The notes: generated by a model from the letters alone, not told the origin. A stretch of DNA of 16,085 nucleotides from CAZVAR01 sp964625225 (GCA_964625225.1 CAZVAR010000087.1:1-16085), one strand, 5' to 3'. Shown: positions 1-8,400, numbered from the stretch's first letter. A program made the numbers and translations.

Positions 1-488
1 AGTGCCCGGACCTGACCCTGCGTTCGACCTTCATCGTCGGCTTTCCCGGCGAGACCGAGGAGGACTTCGCCTTCCTGCTGGACTGGCTCGAAGAGGCCCG
101 CCTCGACCGCGTCGGCTGCTTCACCTTCGAGCCGGTCGCCGGTGCCGCCGCCAACGACCTGCCCGATCCCGTGCCGGAGCCGGTCAAGGAGGAGCGCTGG
201 GAGCGCCTCATGGCGGTGCAGCAGCGCATCAGCGCGGAGCGGCTGCGGGAGAAGGTCGGTCGGACGATCGAGGTGATCGTGGATTCCGTGGAGAGCCGCG
301 GCAAGGCGATCGGCCGCTCCAAGGGCGACGCCCCGGAAATCGACGGCACGGTGGTCATCCGCAATGCGGCCGGCCTGAAGCCCGGCGACATCGTGCCGGT
401 CACGATCACCAAGGCCGGCGACTACGACCTCTGGGGGCGGGCGGAGAAGGCCTCCGGCCGCACGACCGCCGCCGCGGCTGTGGGATAA
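1..488 (+). CDS. rimO: Ribosomal protein S12 methylthiotransferase RimO, C-terminal part (5' end outside window)
   Basis: Partial gene read in frame from base 3; 161 residues are visible before the TAA/stop at 486-488. RimO is a radical SAM enzyme that adds a methylthio group to an aspartate of ribosomal protein S12 in the cytoplasm. The visible part starts at the end of the radical SAM barrel, with the family motif STFIVGFPGETEEDF followed by EEARLDRVGCFTFEPVAGA. The hallmark ISAERLREKVG segment leads into a C-terminal TRAM RNA-binding domain (about the last 80 residues) that ends with GDYDLWG, as in E. coli RimO. The CxxxCxxC cluster motif and the N-terminal cluster domain lie upstream of the window. 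The tail after LWGRAEK is short and alanine-rich. A 107-bp gap separates it from the next same-strand gene, and I see no clear terminator there. The closely related MiaB is excluded by the RimO-type EARLDRVGCF segment and the DAPEIDG stretch of the TRAM domain. Confidence 0.95.
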   Translation, partial: CPDLTLRSTFIVGFPGETEEDFAFLLDWLEEARLDRVGCFTFEPVAGAAANDLPDPVPEPVKEERWERLMAVQQRISAERLREKVGRTIEVIVDSVESRGKAIGRSKGDAPEIDGTVVIRNAAGLKPGDIVPVTITKAGDYDLWGRAEKASGRTTAAAAVG

Positions 489-595
489 GGGCGGCTGCGC
501 TCCGGCTGTCCGGCGCCCGCATCGGGTGGATCGGCAGTTGGCCTGCGGCACGCCTTCCTCTACGCTTCCCGATATACCGGAGCCTGGGGAGCGAC

Positions 596-1696
596 ATGCG
601 TATCGTCCGGATCGCCGCCTATCGGGTCGATCTGCCGCTCGAGGAGGGCAGCTATGCCTGGTCCGAGGGCAAGGCCGTCACCTCCTTCGACAGTACGATC
701 CTGCGGATCGACACGGATGCCGGCATTACCGGCTGGGCCGAGGTCTGCCCGCTTGGACCGGTCTATCTGCCGGCCTATGCGGCGGGGGCACGCACCGGGA
801 TCGCCGAGCTTGCGCCGCAGCTCATCGGCCAGGACCCGCGCGAGATCGGCCGCATCAACCGCCTGATGGACTATGCCCTCAAGGGGCATCCCTATGTGAA
901 GAGCCCGTTCGACATCGCCTGCTGGGACATTCTCGGCAAGGCGGCCGGGCTTCCGCTCTGCACATTGCTGGGCGGACGATTCGGGCCCGATTTCCCGGTC
1001 TACCGCTCGATCTCGCAGGACACGCCGGAGCGCATGGCCGACCGCATCGCGGCGCACCGGGAGGAGGGGTTCCACGCCTTCCAGCTCAAAGTCGGCTCGA
1101 CGCCGGAGGAGGACATCGCCCGCATCCGGCTGGCGCGCGCGACGGCGCCCGGTGATCTCATCGTCGCCGACGCCAACACCGGCTGGCTCGGTCACGAGGC
1201 GCTGCGGGTCGCGCGCGCGGTCCGCGACCTCGACGTCGCGATCGAGCAGCCCTGCCTTGCCTACGAGGAGTGCCTGCGGGTCCGGCGGCACACCGATCTG
1301 CCCTTCGTGCTCGACGAGTGCATCGACGGGGTGGATGCCCTCGTCCGTGCGCATGCCGACGGCGCCATGGACGTGGTCAACATCAAGATCGGCAAAGTCG
1401 GCGGGCTGACCAAGGCAAAGCAGCTCCGCGATCTCTGCGTCTCGCTGGGCATCGGCCTCACCATTGAGGACATGCCGGGCGGCGACATCACGGGCGCCGC
1501 CATCCTGCATCTCGCCCACTCCACCCCGGAGCGGTTCCGCTTTTCGGTGACCTCGTCCTATCTGAAGGTCACCCGGAGCATCGCCAAAGGCGGTCCGGAG
1601 GTGGTGCGCGGCCGCACCGCCGCGAATCGGGGCCCGGGCCTCGGCGTCGAGCCGCGGCCCGAGGTGCTGGGCGCGCCGATCTTCGAGACCGGCTGA
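596..1696 (+). CDS. Enolase-superfamily (mandelate racemase/muconate lactonizing) enzyme, betaine-epimerase-like
   Basis: A 366-residue complete enzyme. ATG 596 is chosen because GGGGAG sits at 586-591 and the family N-terminus (MRIVRIAAYRVDLPL) begins there; the frame stays open upstream only through rimO. The capping domain covers about residues 1-125 and the barrel 130-350. Visible active-site residues of the MLE subgroup are K165 in QLKVG (the first Lys of the usual KxK is Gln163), metal ligands D192 (ADANTGW), E217 (AIEQP) and D240/E241 (LDEC), the opposite base K267 in NIKIGKVGG, and E291-D292 (IEDMPGG). Two lysines facing each other are used in this superfamily for 1,1-proton transfer (epimerisation) or cycloisomerisation. 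Length and motif pattern resemble 4-hydroxyproline betaine 2-epimerase and related proline-betaine enzymes (inference). No demethylase or transporter genes of that pathway lie next to it, so the substrate is open. It is convergent with the flavin monooxygenase gene. Confidence 0.85.
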   Translation: MRIVRIAAYRVDLPLEEGSYAWSEGKAVTSFDSTILRIDTDAGITGWAEVCPLGPVYLPAYAAGARTGIAELAPQLIGQDPREIGRINRLMDYALKGHPYVKSPFDIACWDILGKAAGLPLCTLLGGRFGPDFPVYRSISQDTPERMADRIAAHREEGFHAFQLKVGSTPEEDIARIRLARATAPGDLIVADANTGWLGHEALRVARAVRDLDVAIEQPCLAYEECLRVRRHTDLPFVLDECIDGVDALVRAHADGAMDVVNIKIGKVGGLTKAKQLRDLCVSLGIGLTIEDMPGGDITGAAILHLAHSTPERFRFSVTSSYLKVTRSIAKGGPEVVRGRTAANRGPGLGVEPRPEVLGAPIFETG

Positions 1697-1747
1697 GCCG
1701 AGGTCCGGCCGCCGGCCGCTCGCGGCGACCGTCGCTGCTGCCCGCGC

Positions 1748-2830
1748 TCAGACGTGCGGCAGCACCCGCTCCGCCGCCAGACGCATCGCCCGCTCGCAAT
1801 GCGCGGGATCGATGCCGCCGATGTTGAACCAGAGGGCGAACTCGGTGATGCCGAAGCGGTCTTTCAGCGTCCGCAGCTTGTCGATGCACGTGTCGGGATC
1901 GTCGGCGATCGCCGCGCCGTACTGGTGCAGCTTGTCGAAGCTGAGATAGCCCAGCTCGCGTGTGCGCCGCCCCTCGGTCATGGTGAGTTCGTAGCCTTCC
2001 ACGACGCCACCCTGCGGCGCCCCGGCGAGCTGGTTGGCGCTGACCTTCGCGTAGAACCATTCGACGTGCGGCGCATAGATCTCGCGTGCCCGCGCGCCGC
2101 TCTCGTCGACGAAGAAGGGCACCAGGATCATGCGCTCGGCCGCCTTCGGGTCGCGGCCCTGCGCCGCACACAGCGCCTCGTAATGCTGGACGTTCTCCTC
2201 CAGCGCCTCCATCCAGCGCTCGCGGTAGGTGCGGTAGGTGAACGGCGTCGCGAACTGGAGATTCCAGCCGCCGCGCGCCGCCTGGTCGAAGCTCTCGGGC
2301 GAAACCGTGGCCTGGTACACCGGCGGATGCGGCTGCTGCACCGGCTTCGGTAGCACCTCGACCGCCTCCGGGACCGTCCAAAACGTGCCGCGGTGGGCGA
2401 CGCGCTCCTGGGTCCATGCCTTGAGGACGATGTCGAGGCCCTCGTTGAACATGGCCCGGCTACGCTCCATCGGCAGCCCGAGACCGATGAACTCGTGCGG
2501 CTGGTAGGCGCGGCCGACGCCGAAGTCGAGGCGGCCGTGCGACAGCACGTCGATCAGCGCGAAGTCGGAGGCGGTGCGCAGCGGGTGGTTGAACGGGATC
2601 ACGACCACGGCGGTGCCGATCCGGACCCGCTTCGTGCGCTGCGCGATGGCCGCGGCATACACCTGCGTCGAGGTCACCACGCCATAAGTCGAGAACAGAT
2701 GTTCGGCGATCCAGATCTTGTCGTAGCCGAGATTTTCGGCCAGCTCGAACAGCTTGAGATCGGCATCGAAGGCTTCGACCCGCTGCGTCTGATCGGGGAT
2801 CTGGCTCAGGCTGAAGACGCCCCATTTCAT
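1748..2830 (-). CDS. LLM-class (luciferase-like) flavin-dependent monooxygenase
   Basis: A 360-residue cytoplasmic TIM-barrel enzyme of the bacterial luciferase family, using reduced FMN to oxygenate an unknown substrate. The start ATG at 2830 is fixed by a textbook Shine-Dalgarno (GAAGGAGGT, 2838-2846) seven bases upstream; the open frame beyond it has no support. Family marks are the N-terminal MKWGVFSL strand, GYDKIWIAEHL with His44 of the luciferase active-site region, RVRIGTAVVVIPFNHPLR (residues 68-85), SHGRLDFGVGRAYQPHEF (97-114), and the late ITEFALWFNIGG strand (328-339). Length matches standalone LLM oxygenases (about 340-370). It lacks features that would assign it to F420-dependent members or to a particular substrate. 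It is transcribed divergently from the small ORF at 2928 across 97 bp and convergently with the enolase-superfamily gene (51 bp between stops). Confidence 0.93.
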   Translation of the reverse strand: MKWGVFSLSQIPDQTQRVEAFDADLKLFELAENLGYDKIWIAEHLFSTYGVVTSTQVYAAAIAQRTKRVRIGTAVVVIPFNHPLRTASDFALIDVLSHGRLDFGVGRAYQPHEFIGLGLPMERSRAMFNEGLDIVLKAWTQERVAHRGTFWTVPEAVEVLPKPVQQPHPPVYQATVSPESFDQAARGGWNLQFATPFTYRTYRERWMEALEENVQHYEALCAAQGRDPKAAERMILVPFFVDESGARAREIYAPHVEWFYAKVSANQLAGAPQGGVVEGYELTMTEGRRTRELGYLSFDKLHQYGAAIADDPDTCIDKLRTLKDRFGITEFALWFNIGGIDPAHCERAMRLAAERVLPHV

Positions 2831-2837
2831 CGGCGAT

Positions 2838-2846
2838 ACCTCCTTC
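2838..2846 (-). promoter_or_regulatory. Strong Shine-Dalgarno of the LLM monooxygenase
   Basis: On the minus strand the bases read GAAGGAGGT, nearly full complementarity to the 16S rRNA 3' end, with a 7-nt spacer to ATG 2830. It decides the start against the 66-codon upstream extension of the frame. Confidence 0.85.
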
Positions 2847-2927
2847 GTGGCGGGCACTGCGGAACCGGCGAGCGCCCTGGCCGCTTTCTTTGGTCGGGGA
2901 TTACGACATTGAACGGGATCGGAGACA

Positions 2928-3140
2928 ATGCAGGACCGAAAACGAGGCGACGATCGGCGCCCGGCCGCGGGCAAGGAGCAGGTCAAGGACGATGTGGCAC
3001 GCGCGCGGCAGCAACAGCATACCGGCAACCACGAGCGGCACGAGCGCGAAACGCCACAGCCCTACGGCGCCGATACCTATGGCGGCACCCGCGCCGGGGC
3101 CGAGAACGTGGAGCCGGGAGGGGACCGCGACCGGCGCTAG
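2928..3140 (+). CDS. Small, highly charged hypothetical protein
   Basis: A 70-residue ORF that I do not recognise. ATG 2928 is preceded by GGAGA at 2921-2925, a usable but close Shine-Dalgarno. The product is almost entirely polar: Arg, Asp, Glu, Gln, Gly and His dominate (for example KDDVARARQQQHTGNHERHE), with no hydrophobic core, no transmembrane segment and no signal peptide, so it is probably disordered and cytoplasmic. The third codon position is GC-rich in the central and distal parts, as in neighbouring genes, which favours real coding. The stop TAG lies at 3138-3140, inside or just before the start region of the exported protein gene downstream, so the two may be co-expressed. No function can be given. 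It could also be a chance ORF in GC-rich DNA. Confidence 0.45.
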   Translation: MQDRKRGDDRRPAAGKEQVKDDVARARQQQHTGNHERHERETPQPYGADTYGGTRAGAENVEPGGDRDRR

Positions 3141-3429
3141 GCGCGGCGGCGTGCTGCTGTTGGCGGCGCTGTTCTCGATGGCGGCACCGGCGCCGGCATG
3201 CCTCTCCGAATTGCATGACCCGGCTCGGTCACCCCTGGCGCCTTATCGGTTTTCGGCACCGCCGACGCACCCGACGGACCGGGTCCCCATGCAGAACTAT
3301 CGTTCGGACTTGGAGGGCCGCCGGTTCCAGCTCGAGCGCAGGGGTGATCCGATGAATCTGCGTCAGCAGGAGGAGCTGCGCGACCTGCGCCACGAGCTGA
3401 ACCGGATGGACCGGCTGACCGGCCAGTAG
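3079..3429 (+). CDS. Small exported hypothetical protein with C-terminal charged helix
   Basis: A 116-residue ORF if read from ATG 3079. Residues about 21-41 form a signal peptide: a basic ARRGG n-region, the hydrophobic VLLLAALFSM core and a likely signal peptidase I site after APAPA, immediately before a Cys (residue 42). The -3 position is not Leu/Val, so this is a poor lipobox and a lipoprotein is doubtful. The mature part has a Pro-rich linker and then a strongly charged, probably helical tail (NLRQQEELRDLRHELNRMD). Codon positions show the GC3 bias of real genes through to the stop at 3427-3429. The start is uncertain: ATG 3079 overlaps the upstream ORF by 62 bases and lacks a clear Shine-Dalgarno. 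GTG 3151 would avoid overlap (10-nt gap, 92 residues) but leaves an uncharged, very short signal peptide. The 3' end is 12 bp from the convergent MDR gene. Family not recognised. Confidence 0.6.
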   Translation: MAAPAPGPRTWSREGTATGARRGGVLLLAALFSMAAPAPACLSELHDPARSPLAPYRFSAPPTHPTDRVPMQNYRSDLEGRRFQLERRGDPMNLRQQEELRDLRHELNRMDRLTGQ

Positions 3430-3441
3430 GGCGCTCGCCGC

Positions 3442-4428
3442 TCACGCGACGGTCAGCACGATCTTGCCCAGATGGCGGTTGGCGCGCATGTACGCCTGCG
3501 CCTGATCCGCTTCCTCCAGCGGAAAGCTGCGTTGGATCACCGGCTGCAGCCGGCCGTCGGCGAATCCGGGATAGAGGTCGTCCAGGAACCGGCGCACGAT
3601 CTCGACATGCTCCTCGACGGTGCGGGTCCGGAAGGTCACGCCGATCAGCCGAAGCCGCTTGCGCGCCAGCTCGTCCAGGTTGATCTCGCCCCGCATGCCG
3701 CCGAGCCGCCCGACGCTGACGATTCGGCCCAGGATGGCCGCGGCGTCGACGTTCTGCCCGATGACCGGACCGCCGACATGGTCGACAATCACGTCCACGC
3801 CGCGGCCGCCGGTCGCATCGCGCACCGCCGCCACGAAGTCCGGGCGCGCTGCGTCCAGTAGAACGGTGGCCCCATGGTCGCGCAGCGCCTCGAGCTTCTC
3901 CGGCGAAGTCGAGCTGGCGATCACCGTGCCGGCCCCCTTCGCCCGGGCTATCTGCAGCGCGGCGAGACCGGCGCCGGACGAGGCCGCGTTGACCAGGATC
4001 GCCCCGCCCGGTTCGAGGGCGCCGTTGGTCACCACCGCATCGTGCGCGGTGAGGAACACGACCGGGCAGGCCGCGGCCTGCTCCCAGGTGAACCCGTCAG
4101 GTACCGGCATCGCGACGCCCGCGTTGGCGACGGCATATTCGGCATAGCCGCCGGGGCCCATCGACATCACCCGGTCGCCGGCCTTCCATGCGGTGACGCC
4201 TTGGCCGACCGCCACGACTTCCCCGGCGAACTCCAGCCCCGCAACCGGCAGCGCGGCTGCACCCGCGGCACCGTAGTGCGAGGCTGCCCGGGCTAGATCG
4301 GCCCGGTTCAGCGAGGTCGCGCGGACCCGCACCAGGATCTGCTCTGGCCCCGGTTCCGGGACCGGCACGTCGTCCCGGAACTCCAGCGCCCGCTTGCCTT
4401 GTTTCTCGACGATCACGATTGCGCGCAT
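3442..4428 (-). CDS. MDR-family NADPH:quinone oxidoreductase / zinc-independent alcohol dehydrogenase-like protein
   Basis: A 328-residue medium-chain dehydrogenase/reductase, expected to be a cytoplasmic NAD(P)H-dependent enone or quinone reductase. ATG 4428 is chosen because AGGAG (4436-4440) lies 7 nt upstream and the protein then starts MRAIVIVEKQG as family members do. The N-terminal GroES-like domain (about 1-125) carries SLNRADL (39-45), LEFAGEVVAVG (65-75) and AGDRVM (83-88). The Rossmann domain carries the AASSGAGLAALQIARAKGA stretch (148-166) and the GRGVDVIVDHVGG segment (208-220). The C-terminus HLGKIVLTV is typical of quinone reductase-like MDRs. No structural-zinc cysteine cluster or catalytic Cys/His pair is visible, which separates it from zinc alcohol dehydrogenases. 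Substrate unknown. It is divergent from the membrane protein gene across about 200 bp, the longest non-coding stretch in the window. Confidence 0.93.
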   Translation of the reverse strand: MRAIVIVEKQGKRALEFRDDVPVPEPGPEQILVRVRATSLNRADLARAASHYGAAGAAALPVAGLEFAGEVVAVGQGVTAWKAGDRVMSMGPGGYAEYAVANAGVAMPVPDGFTWEQAAACPVVFLTAHDAVVTNGALEPGGAILVNAASSGAGLAALQIARAKGAGTVIASSTSPEKLEALRDHGATVLLDAARPDFVAAVRDATGGRGVDVIVDHVGGPVIGQNVDAAAILGRIVSVGRLGGMRGEINLDELARKRLRLIGVTFRTRTVEEHVEIVRRFLDDLYPGFADGRLQPVIQRSFPLEEADQAQAYMRANRHLGKIVLTVA

Positions 4429-4435
4429 CGACCTT

Positions 4436-4440
4436 CTCCT
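4436..4440 (-). promoter_or_regulatory. Shine-Dalgarno of the MDR oxidoreductase
   Basis: The minus strand reads AGGAG within AGGAGAAGGT (4431-4440), 7 nt before ATG 4428. It rules out the 42-codon upstream extension of the open frame. Confidence 0.75.
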
Positions 4441-4531
4441 GCCGCTGCTGTTCGGGGCGGCAGTGTAGCGACGGCACGGTCCCGAAGCAGCGCGGATGTT
4501 CGGCCGTGCGACGAGAGCCGCCGCGCACGCA

Positions 4532-4575
4532 GCCGGGGCATGGGCGCCGCGCATGCCGACAGCCGTTGCCCCGGC
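4532..4575. repeat. Nine-base inverted repeat in the divergent intergenic region
   Basis: Exact arms GCCGGGGCA (4532-4540) and TGCCCCGGC (4567-4575) flank a 26-base loop. It lies between the MDR gene and the membrane protein gene, about 50 bp upstream of the latter's ATG. It could be a protein-binding dyad or an RNA hairpin in the 5' leader; no T-run follows, so a terminator is unlikely. Confidence 0.35.
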
Positions 4576-4587
4576 GCGCCGGCGCGC
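4574..4587. repeat. Perfect 14-base GC palindrome
   Basis: GCGCGCCGGCGCGC is an uninterrupted perfect palindrome that overlaps the right arm of the nine-base inverted repeat, 38 bp before ATG 4626. In DNA this rich in G and C it may be chance; as an operator it would sit between promoter and gene. Confidence 0.3.
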
Positions 4588-4625
4588 TAAGGTGGCGGCT
4601 CCCCCTCGTGAGCCCGCGAGCCCCG

Positions 4626-5429
4626 ATGTTCCTCCTCGAGTTCGTCGTTCCCCTGCTGGTCAAGATGGCCCTGACGGCCATGGTGGTCGTGAGCGCGTCC
4701 GTGGCGGCGGAGCGGGCCGGGCCGCTGGTCGGGGGCGTGATCCTCAGCCTTCCCGTCGCCGCCGGCCCCGGCTACCTGTTTCTGGCGCTCCAGGCGAGCG
4801 ACGGCTTCATTGCCGAGAGCGCGCTGCACAGCGTGGCGGCACAGGCGGGAACCGTGCTCTTCATCGTCACCTTCGTCCGGACCGCGCCGCGCCTCGGCGC
4901 CCTGGCGAGCCTGGCGGCGGCAACGGCGGTCTGGTTCACGGTGGTCCTGTTCGTGCGCGGCGTCGAGCTCGATTGGTGGGGGGCGCTCCTGATCAATCTG
5001 GTCGCCTTCGCTGCGGCGTTCCGCCTGGCCGGCCGGCCGGTCTGGCCTGCGGGGATCGGGGTCCTGCGGCCGACCCGCCGCGACCTGCTGGCGCGTGCGG
5101 CCCTGACCGGCGGGCTGGTGGCCACCGTGGTCACGCTCAGCAGTGTGATCGGTCCGGCGGCGACCGGGTTCGGGGTGGTCTATCCGGTGACGCTCACCAC
5201 GCTCGGCTGGATTCTCCACCGCCGCTACGGGGGCATGGCGGCCGCGGCGATGCTGGCGGCCTCGCTGCGGGCAATGATCGGCTTCGTCGGCTTCCTGTCC
5301 GCGGTCTATTTCCTCGCGGTTCCGATCGGCGCCGGCTGGGCGCTGGTGGTCGCGGTCGGCGTCTCGATCCTCTGGGCGCTGCTGCTGCTGGCCGGCCTCC
5401 GTCCGCCGCCTGCCGTGCCCGGCCGCTGA
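4626..5429 (+). CDS. Polytopic inner-membrane protein with an internal duplication (GlpM-like repeat?)
   Basis: A 267-residue, highly hydrophobic protein with about eight predicted membrane segments (approximately residues 4-26, 32-56, 66-84, 89-110, 116-133, 155-176, 178-198, 203-234 and 236-258). Two halves align at a constant offset of 144 residues: A15-L16-T17 with A159-L160-T161, G32-P33 with G176-P177, G37 with G181, and P43-V44 with P187-V188. This points to a duplicated four-helix unit. The pattern of a small hydrophobic unit with a conserved Gly/Pro loop resembles the GlpM family, but this is a recollection, not a demonstrated homology. No transporter or enzyme motif is visible. ATG 4626 has only a weak ribosome site. 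In-frame GTG 4608 is an alternative, six residues longer, with AAGGTGG (4589-4595) 12 nt upstream. The gene ends 12 bp from the convergent oxidoreductase. Confidence 0.8.
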   Translation: MFLLEFVVPLLVKMALTAMVVVSASVAAERAGPLVGGVILSLPVAAGPGYLFLALQASDGFIAESALHSVAAQAGTVLFIVTFVRTAPRLGALASLAAATAVWFTVVLFVRGVELDWWGALLINLVAFAAAFRLAGRPVWPAGIGVLRPTRRDLLARAALTGGLVATVVTLSSVIGPAATGFGVVYPVTLTTLGWILHRRYGGMAAAAMLAASLRAMIGFVGFLSAVYFLAVPIGAGWALVVAVGVSILWALLLLAGLRPPPAVPGR

Positions 5430-5441
5430 GGCGCGGCCGCG

Positions 5442-8400
5442 CTACTCGGCCGCCGCCTGCGCCGGCGCCGGAGCGCGGAACGCCGCCAGCAGCTCCGCCT
5501 CGCGCGCCTTCGCGCGCTCGAGATGCGCGGCCTTGACGTGGCCGAAGCCCCGGATCGCATCGGGGATGCTGGCGATCTCGACCGCGAGCCGATGATTGTC
5601 GGGCGTCAGCCCGGCCAGGATCTCCTCGATGGTCGCCTCGTAATCCTGGATCAGCTTGCGCTCGGTCCGACGCTCCTCGCTGCGGCCGAACGGGTCGAGC
5701 GCCGTGCCGCGCAGGAACTTCAGTTTCGCGAGCGCCCGGAAGGCCGGCATCATCCAGGGGCCGAACCGCATCTTGCGCGGCAGGCCGGTCTCCTTGTCCG
5801 GCTTCGCCAGCAGGGGCGGCGCGAGATTGAACTCGATCCGGTAGTCGCCCTCGAACTGCTGTTCCAGGCTCTTGCGGAAGAACCCGTCGGCTTCGGCGTA
5901 GAGTCGCGCCACTTCGTACTCGTCCTTGTAGGCGAGCAGCTTGAAATAGTACCGGGCCACCGCCTCGGCCAGGCCGTCGAAGCCCTTCGCCTTCTCCCGC
6001 TCGACCGCCTCCGCCCGCCGCACCAGCGCCTCGTAGCGCTGCGCATATCCTGCGTTCTGGTACTCGGTCAGGAAGGCGACGCGTTTCGCGACGATCTCGT
6101 CCAGCGTCCGGGCGAAGGCCGGCTCGGGCCGCTCGGCCGGCTCGACCGCGCGCTGTACCGTCGCCGGGTCGGCCGCGGCGCGGCGGCCCCACGCGAAGGC
6201 CTTCTTGTTGGCTTCCACGGCGATGCCGTTGAGCTCGATCGCCGCCTCGATCGCCGCCAGTGACAGCGGTAGCCAGCCCTTCTGGAAGGCGTAGCCGGTC
6301 ATGAACAGGTTGGTCGCGATCGAGTCGCCCATCAGTGCCGTCGCGATCCGGGTCGCGTCCAGGAAGTCGACCGCATCCTCGCCGACCGCGGCGGTAATGC
6401 GCCCCAGCAACTCGTCGGTCGGGAACCGCATGTCGGGATTGCGGGTGAAGTCGCCGGTGAAGGTCCGGTTGGTGTTCACCACGGCGCGACTGACGCCGCG
6501 GGCGAGCTTCGCGACCGTGTCGGCGTGGCCCGAGGCGACGAGGTCGCACCCCAGCAGCAGGCGGGCGCCGCCGGCGGCGATGCGCACCGCGTGCAGGTCC
6601 TCGGGATTGTCGGCAATGCGCAGGTGCGTCCAGACCGCCCCGTTCTTCTGGGCAAGCCCGGTCATGTCCATCACCGTCGCCGCCTTGCCCTCGATATGCG
6701 CGGCGGTCGCCAGCAGGGCGCCGATGGTGATCACGCCGGTGCCGCCGATGCCGGTGACGAGGATGCCGTAAGGCTCGTCGGTCGGGGGCGGGGCGGGCTC
6801 GGGCAGCACCATCTGCGGCCCCTCGACGCCGGTCGGCTTCTGGCGCCGCGGCTTGGCCCCGTAGACGGTCACGAAGCTGGGGCAGAAGCCGTTCAGGCAG
6901 GAGAAGTCCTTGTTGCAGGCGGATTGATCGATCTGTCGCTTGCGCCCGAACTCGGTTTCGACTGGCTGGACCGAGACGCAGTTCGACTTCACGCCGCAGT
7001 CGCCGCAGCCCTCGCAGACCAGCTCGTTGATGAACACCCGCTTGTCGGGGTCGGGGAAGGTGCCGCGCTTGCGGCGGCGGCGTTTCTCGGCGGCGCAGGT
7101 CTGGTCGTAGACGATGACGGTAACGCCCGGCTCCTCGCGCAGGGCGCGCTGCACGCGGTCAAGCGCGTCGCGGTGCTCGATGGCGGTACCGGCCGGCAAG
7201 CCGGCGCCATCCGAATATTTCTGCGGCTCGTCGCTGACCACCACCGCCTTGCGCACGCCTTCGGCCAGGACCTGCTGCACGATCATCGGAACAGTCAGCG
7301 GCCCGTCGAAAGGTTGTCCGCCGGTCATCGCGACCGCATCGTTGTAGAGGATCTTGTAGGTGATGTTGGCGCCGGAGGCGACCGCGGCGCGAATCGCCAG
7401 CAGCCCGGAATGGTAGTAGGTGCCGTCGCCGATGTTCTGGAAGACGTGCGGCGTCGTCACGAACGGCGCCTGTCCGGTCCAGTTGGCGCCCTCGGCACCC
7501 ATGTGGGTGAAGCCGGACGTGCTGCGATCCATCCACTGCGCCATGTAATGGCAGCCGATGCCGGCGCCGGCGCGGCTGCCCTCCGGCACGCGCGTCGAGG
7601 TATTGTGTGGACAGCCCGAGCAGAAATAGGGAATCCGTGCGATCGTCGCCGGTCCGTTTCCCGCCGCGGTTCGGGTGATGGCGTCGCGCCGTGCGAGCCG
7701 CTCGCCGACCTGCCGCCGCAGGTCCTCCGGGACGGGCAGCCGGTCGAGCCGGTCGCCGATCGCATGCGCGATCATGCCCGGCGTCAGCTCGCCGTTGGAG
7801 GGAAACAGGGGCGCGCCGCGCTCGTCGATCTTGCCGATTACGGTCGGCCGGCGGTCGGCGGGCAGGTCGTAGAGAATGTCCCTCGCCTGCCACTCGATCA
7901 GGCTGCGCTTCTCCTCCACCACCATCAGCAGGTCGAGCCCGGCGGCGAATGCCCGCAGGCCTTCCGGCTCCACCGGCCAGGTCATCGCGACCTTGTACAG
8001 CGACAGTCCGATCTCCTGCGCCGTCGACTCGTCGAGGCCGAGATCGTCGAGCGCCTGCCGCACGTCGAGATAGGACTTGCCGCAGGTGACGATGCCGATC
8101 CGCCGGCGCGGCCCGCCGAAGACCACTCGGTCGAGGCGGTTGGCGCGGGCATAGGCCAGGGCCGCCGGGATCTTGTGCTTGTGCAGCAGTTCCTCGACCG
8201 CCAGAAACTCCGCCGTCACCAGGCGGGCGTTCAGCCCTCCCGGGGGCATTTCGAAATCCTGCGGCGTGACGATCCGAACCCGCTCCGGGTCGACGTAAAC
8301 GGTCGCCCCGCTGTCGACGGTCTCGCCGATGCACTTGAAGCCCACCCACAGGCCGGCGAACCGCGACATCGCCCAGCCGTGCAGGCCGAGATCGAGGAAT

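Noticed and set aside
2..595. Upstream extension of the enolase-superfamily frame
   Set aside because: It overlaps rimO in another frame; the family N-terminus and a Shine-Dalgarno mark ATG 596 as the start.
1697..1747. GC-rich inverted repeats between two convergent genes as a bidirectional terminator
   Set aside because: The best stem (GCCGC with GCGGC) is only 5 bp and no T-run follows on either strand; repeats of this kind are expected in such GC-rich DNA.
2393..3355. A 320-codon plus-strand frame antisense to the 5' part of the monooxygenase
   Set aside because: Its first part mirrors the monooxygenase and the rest is in a different frame from the better-supported small ORFs; no motif.
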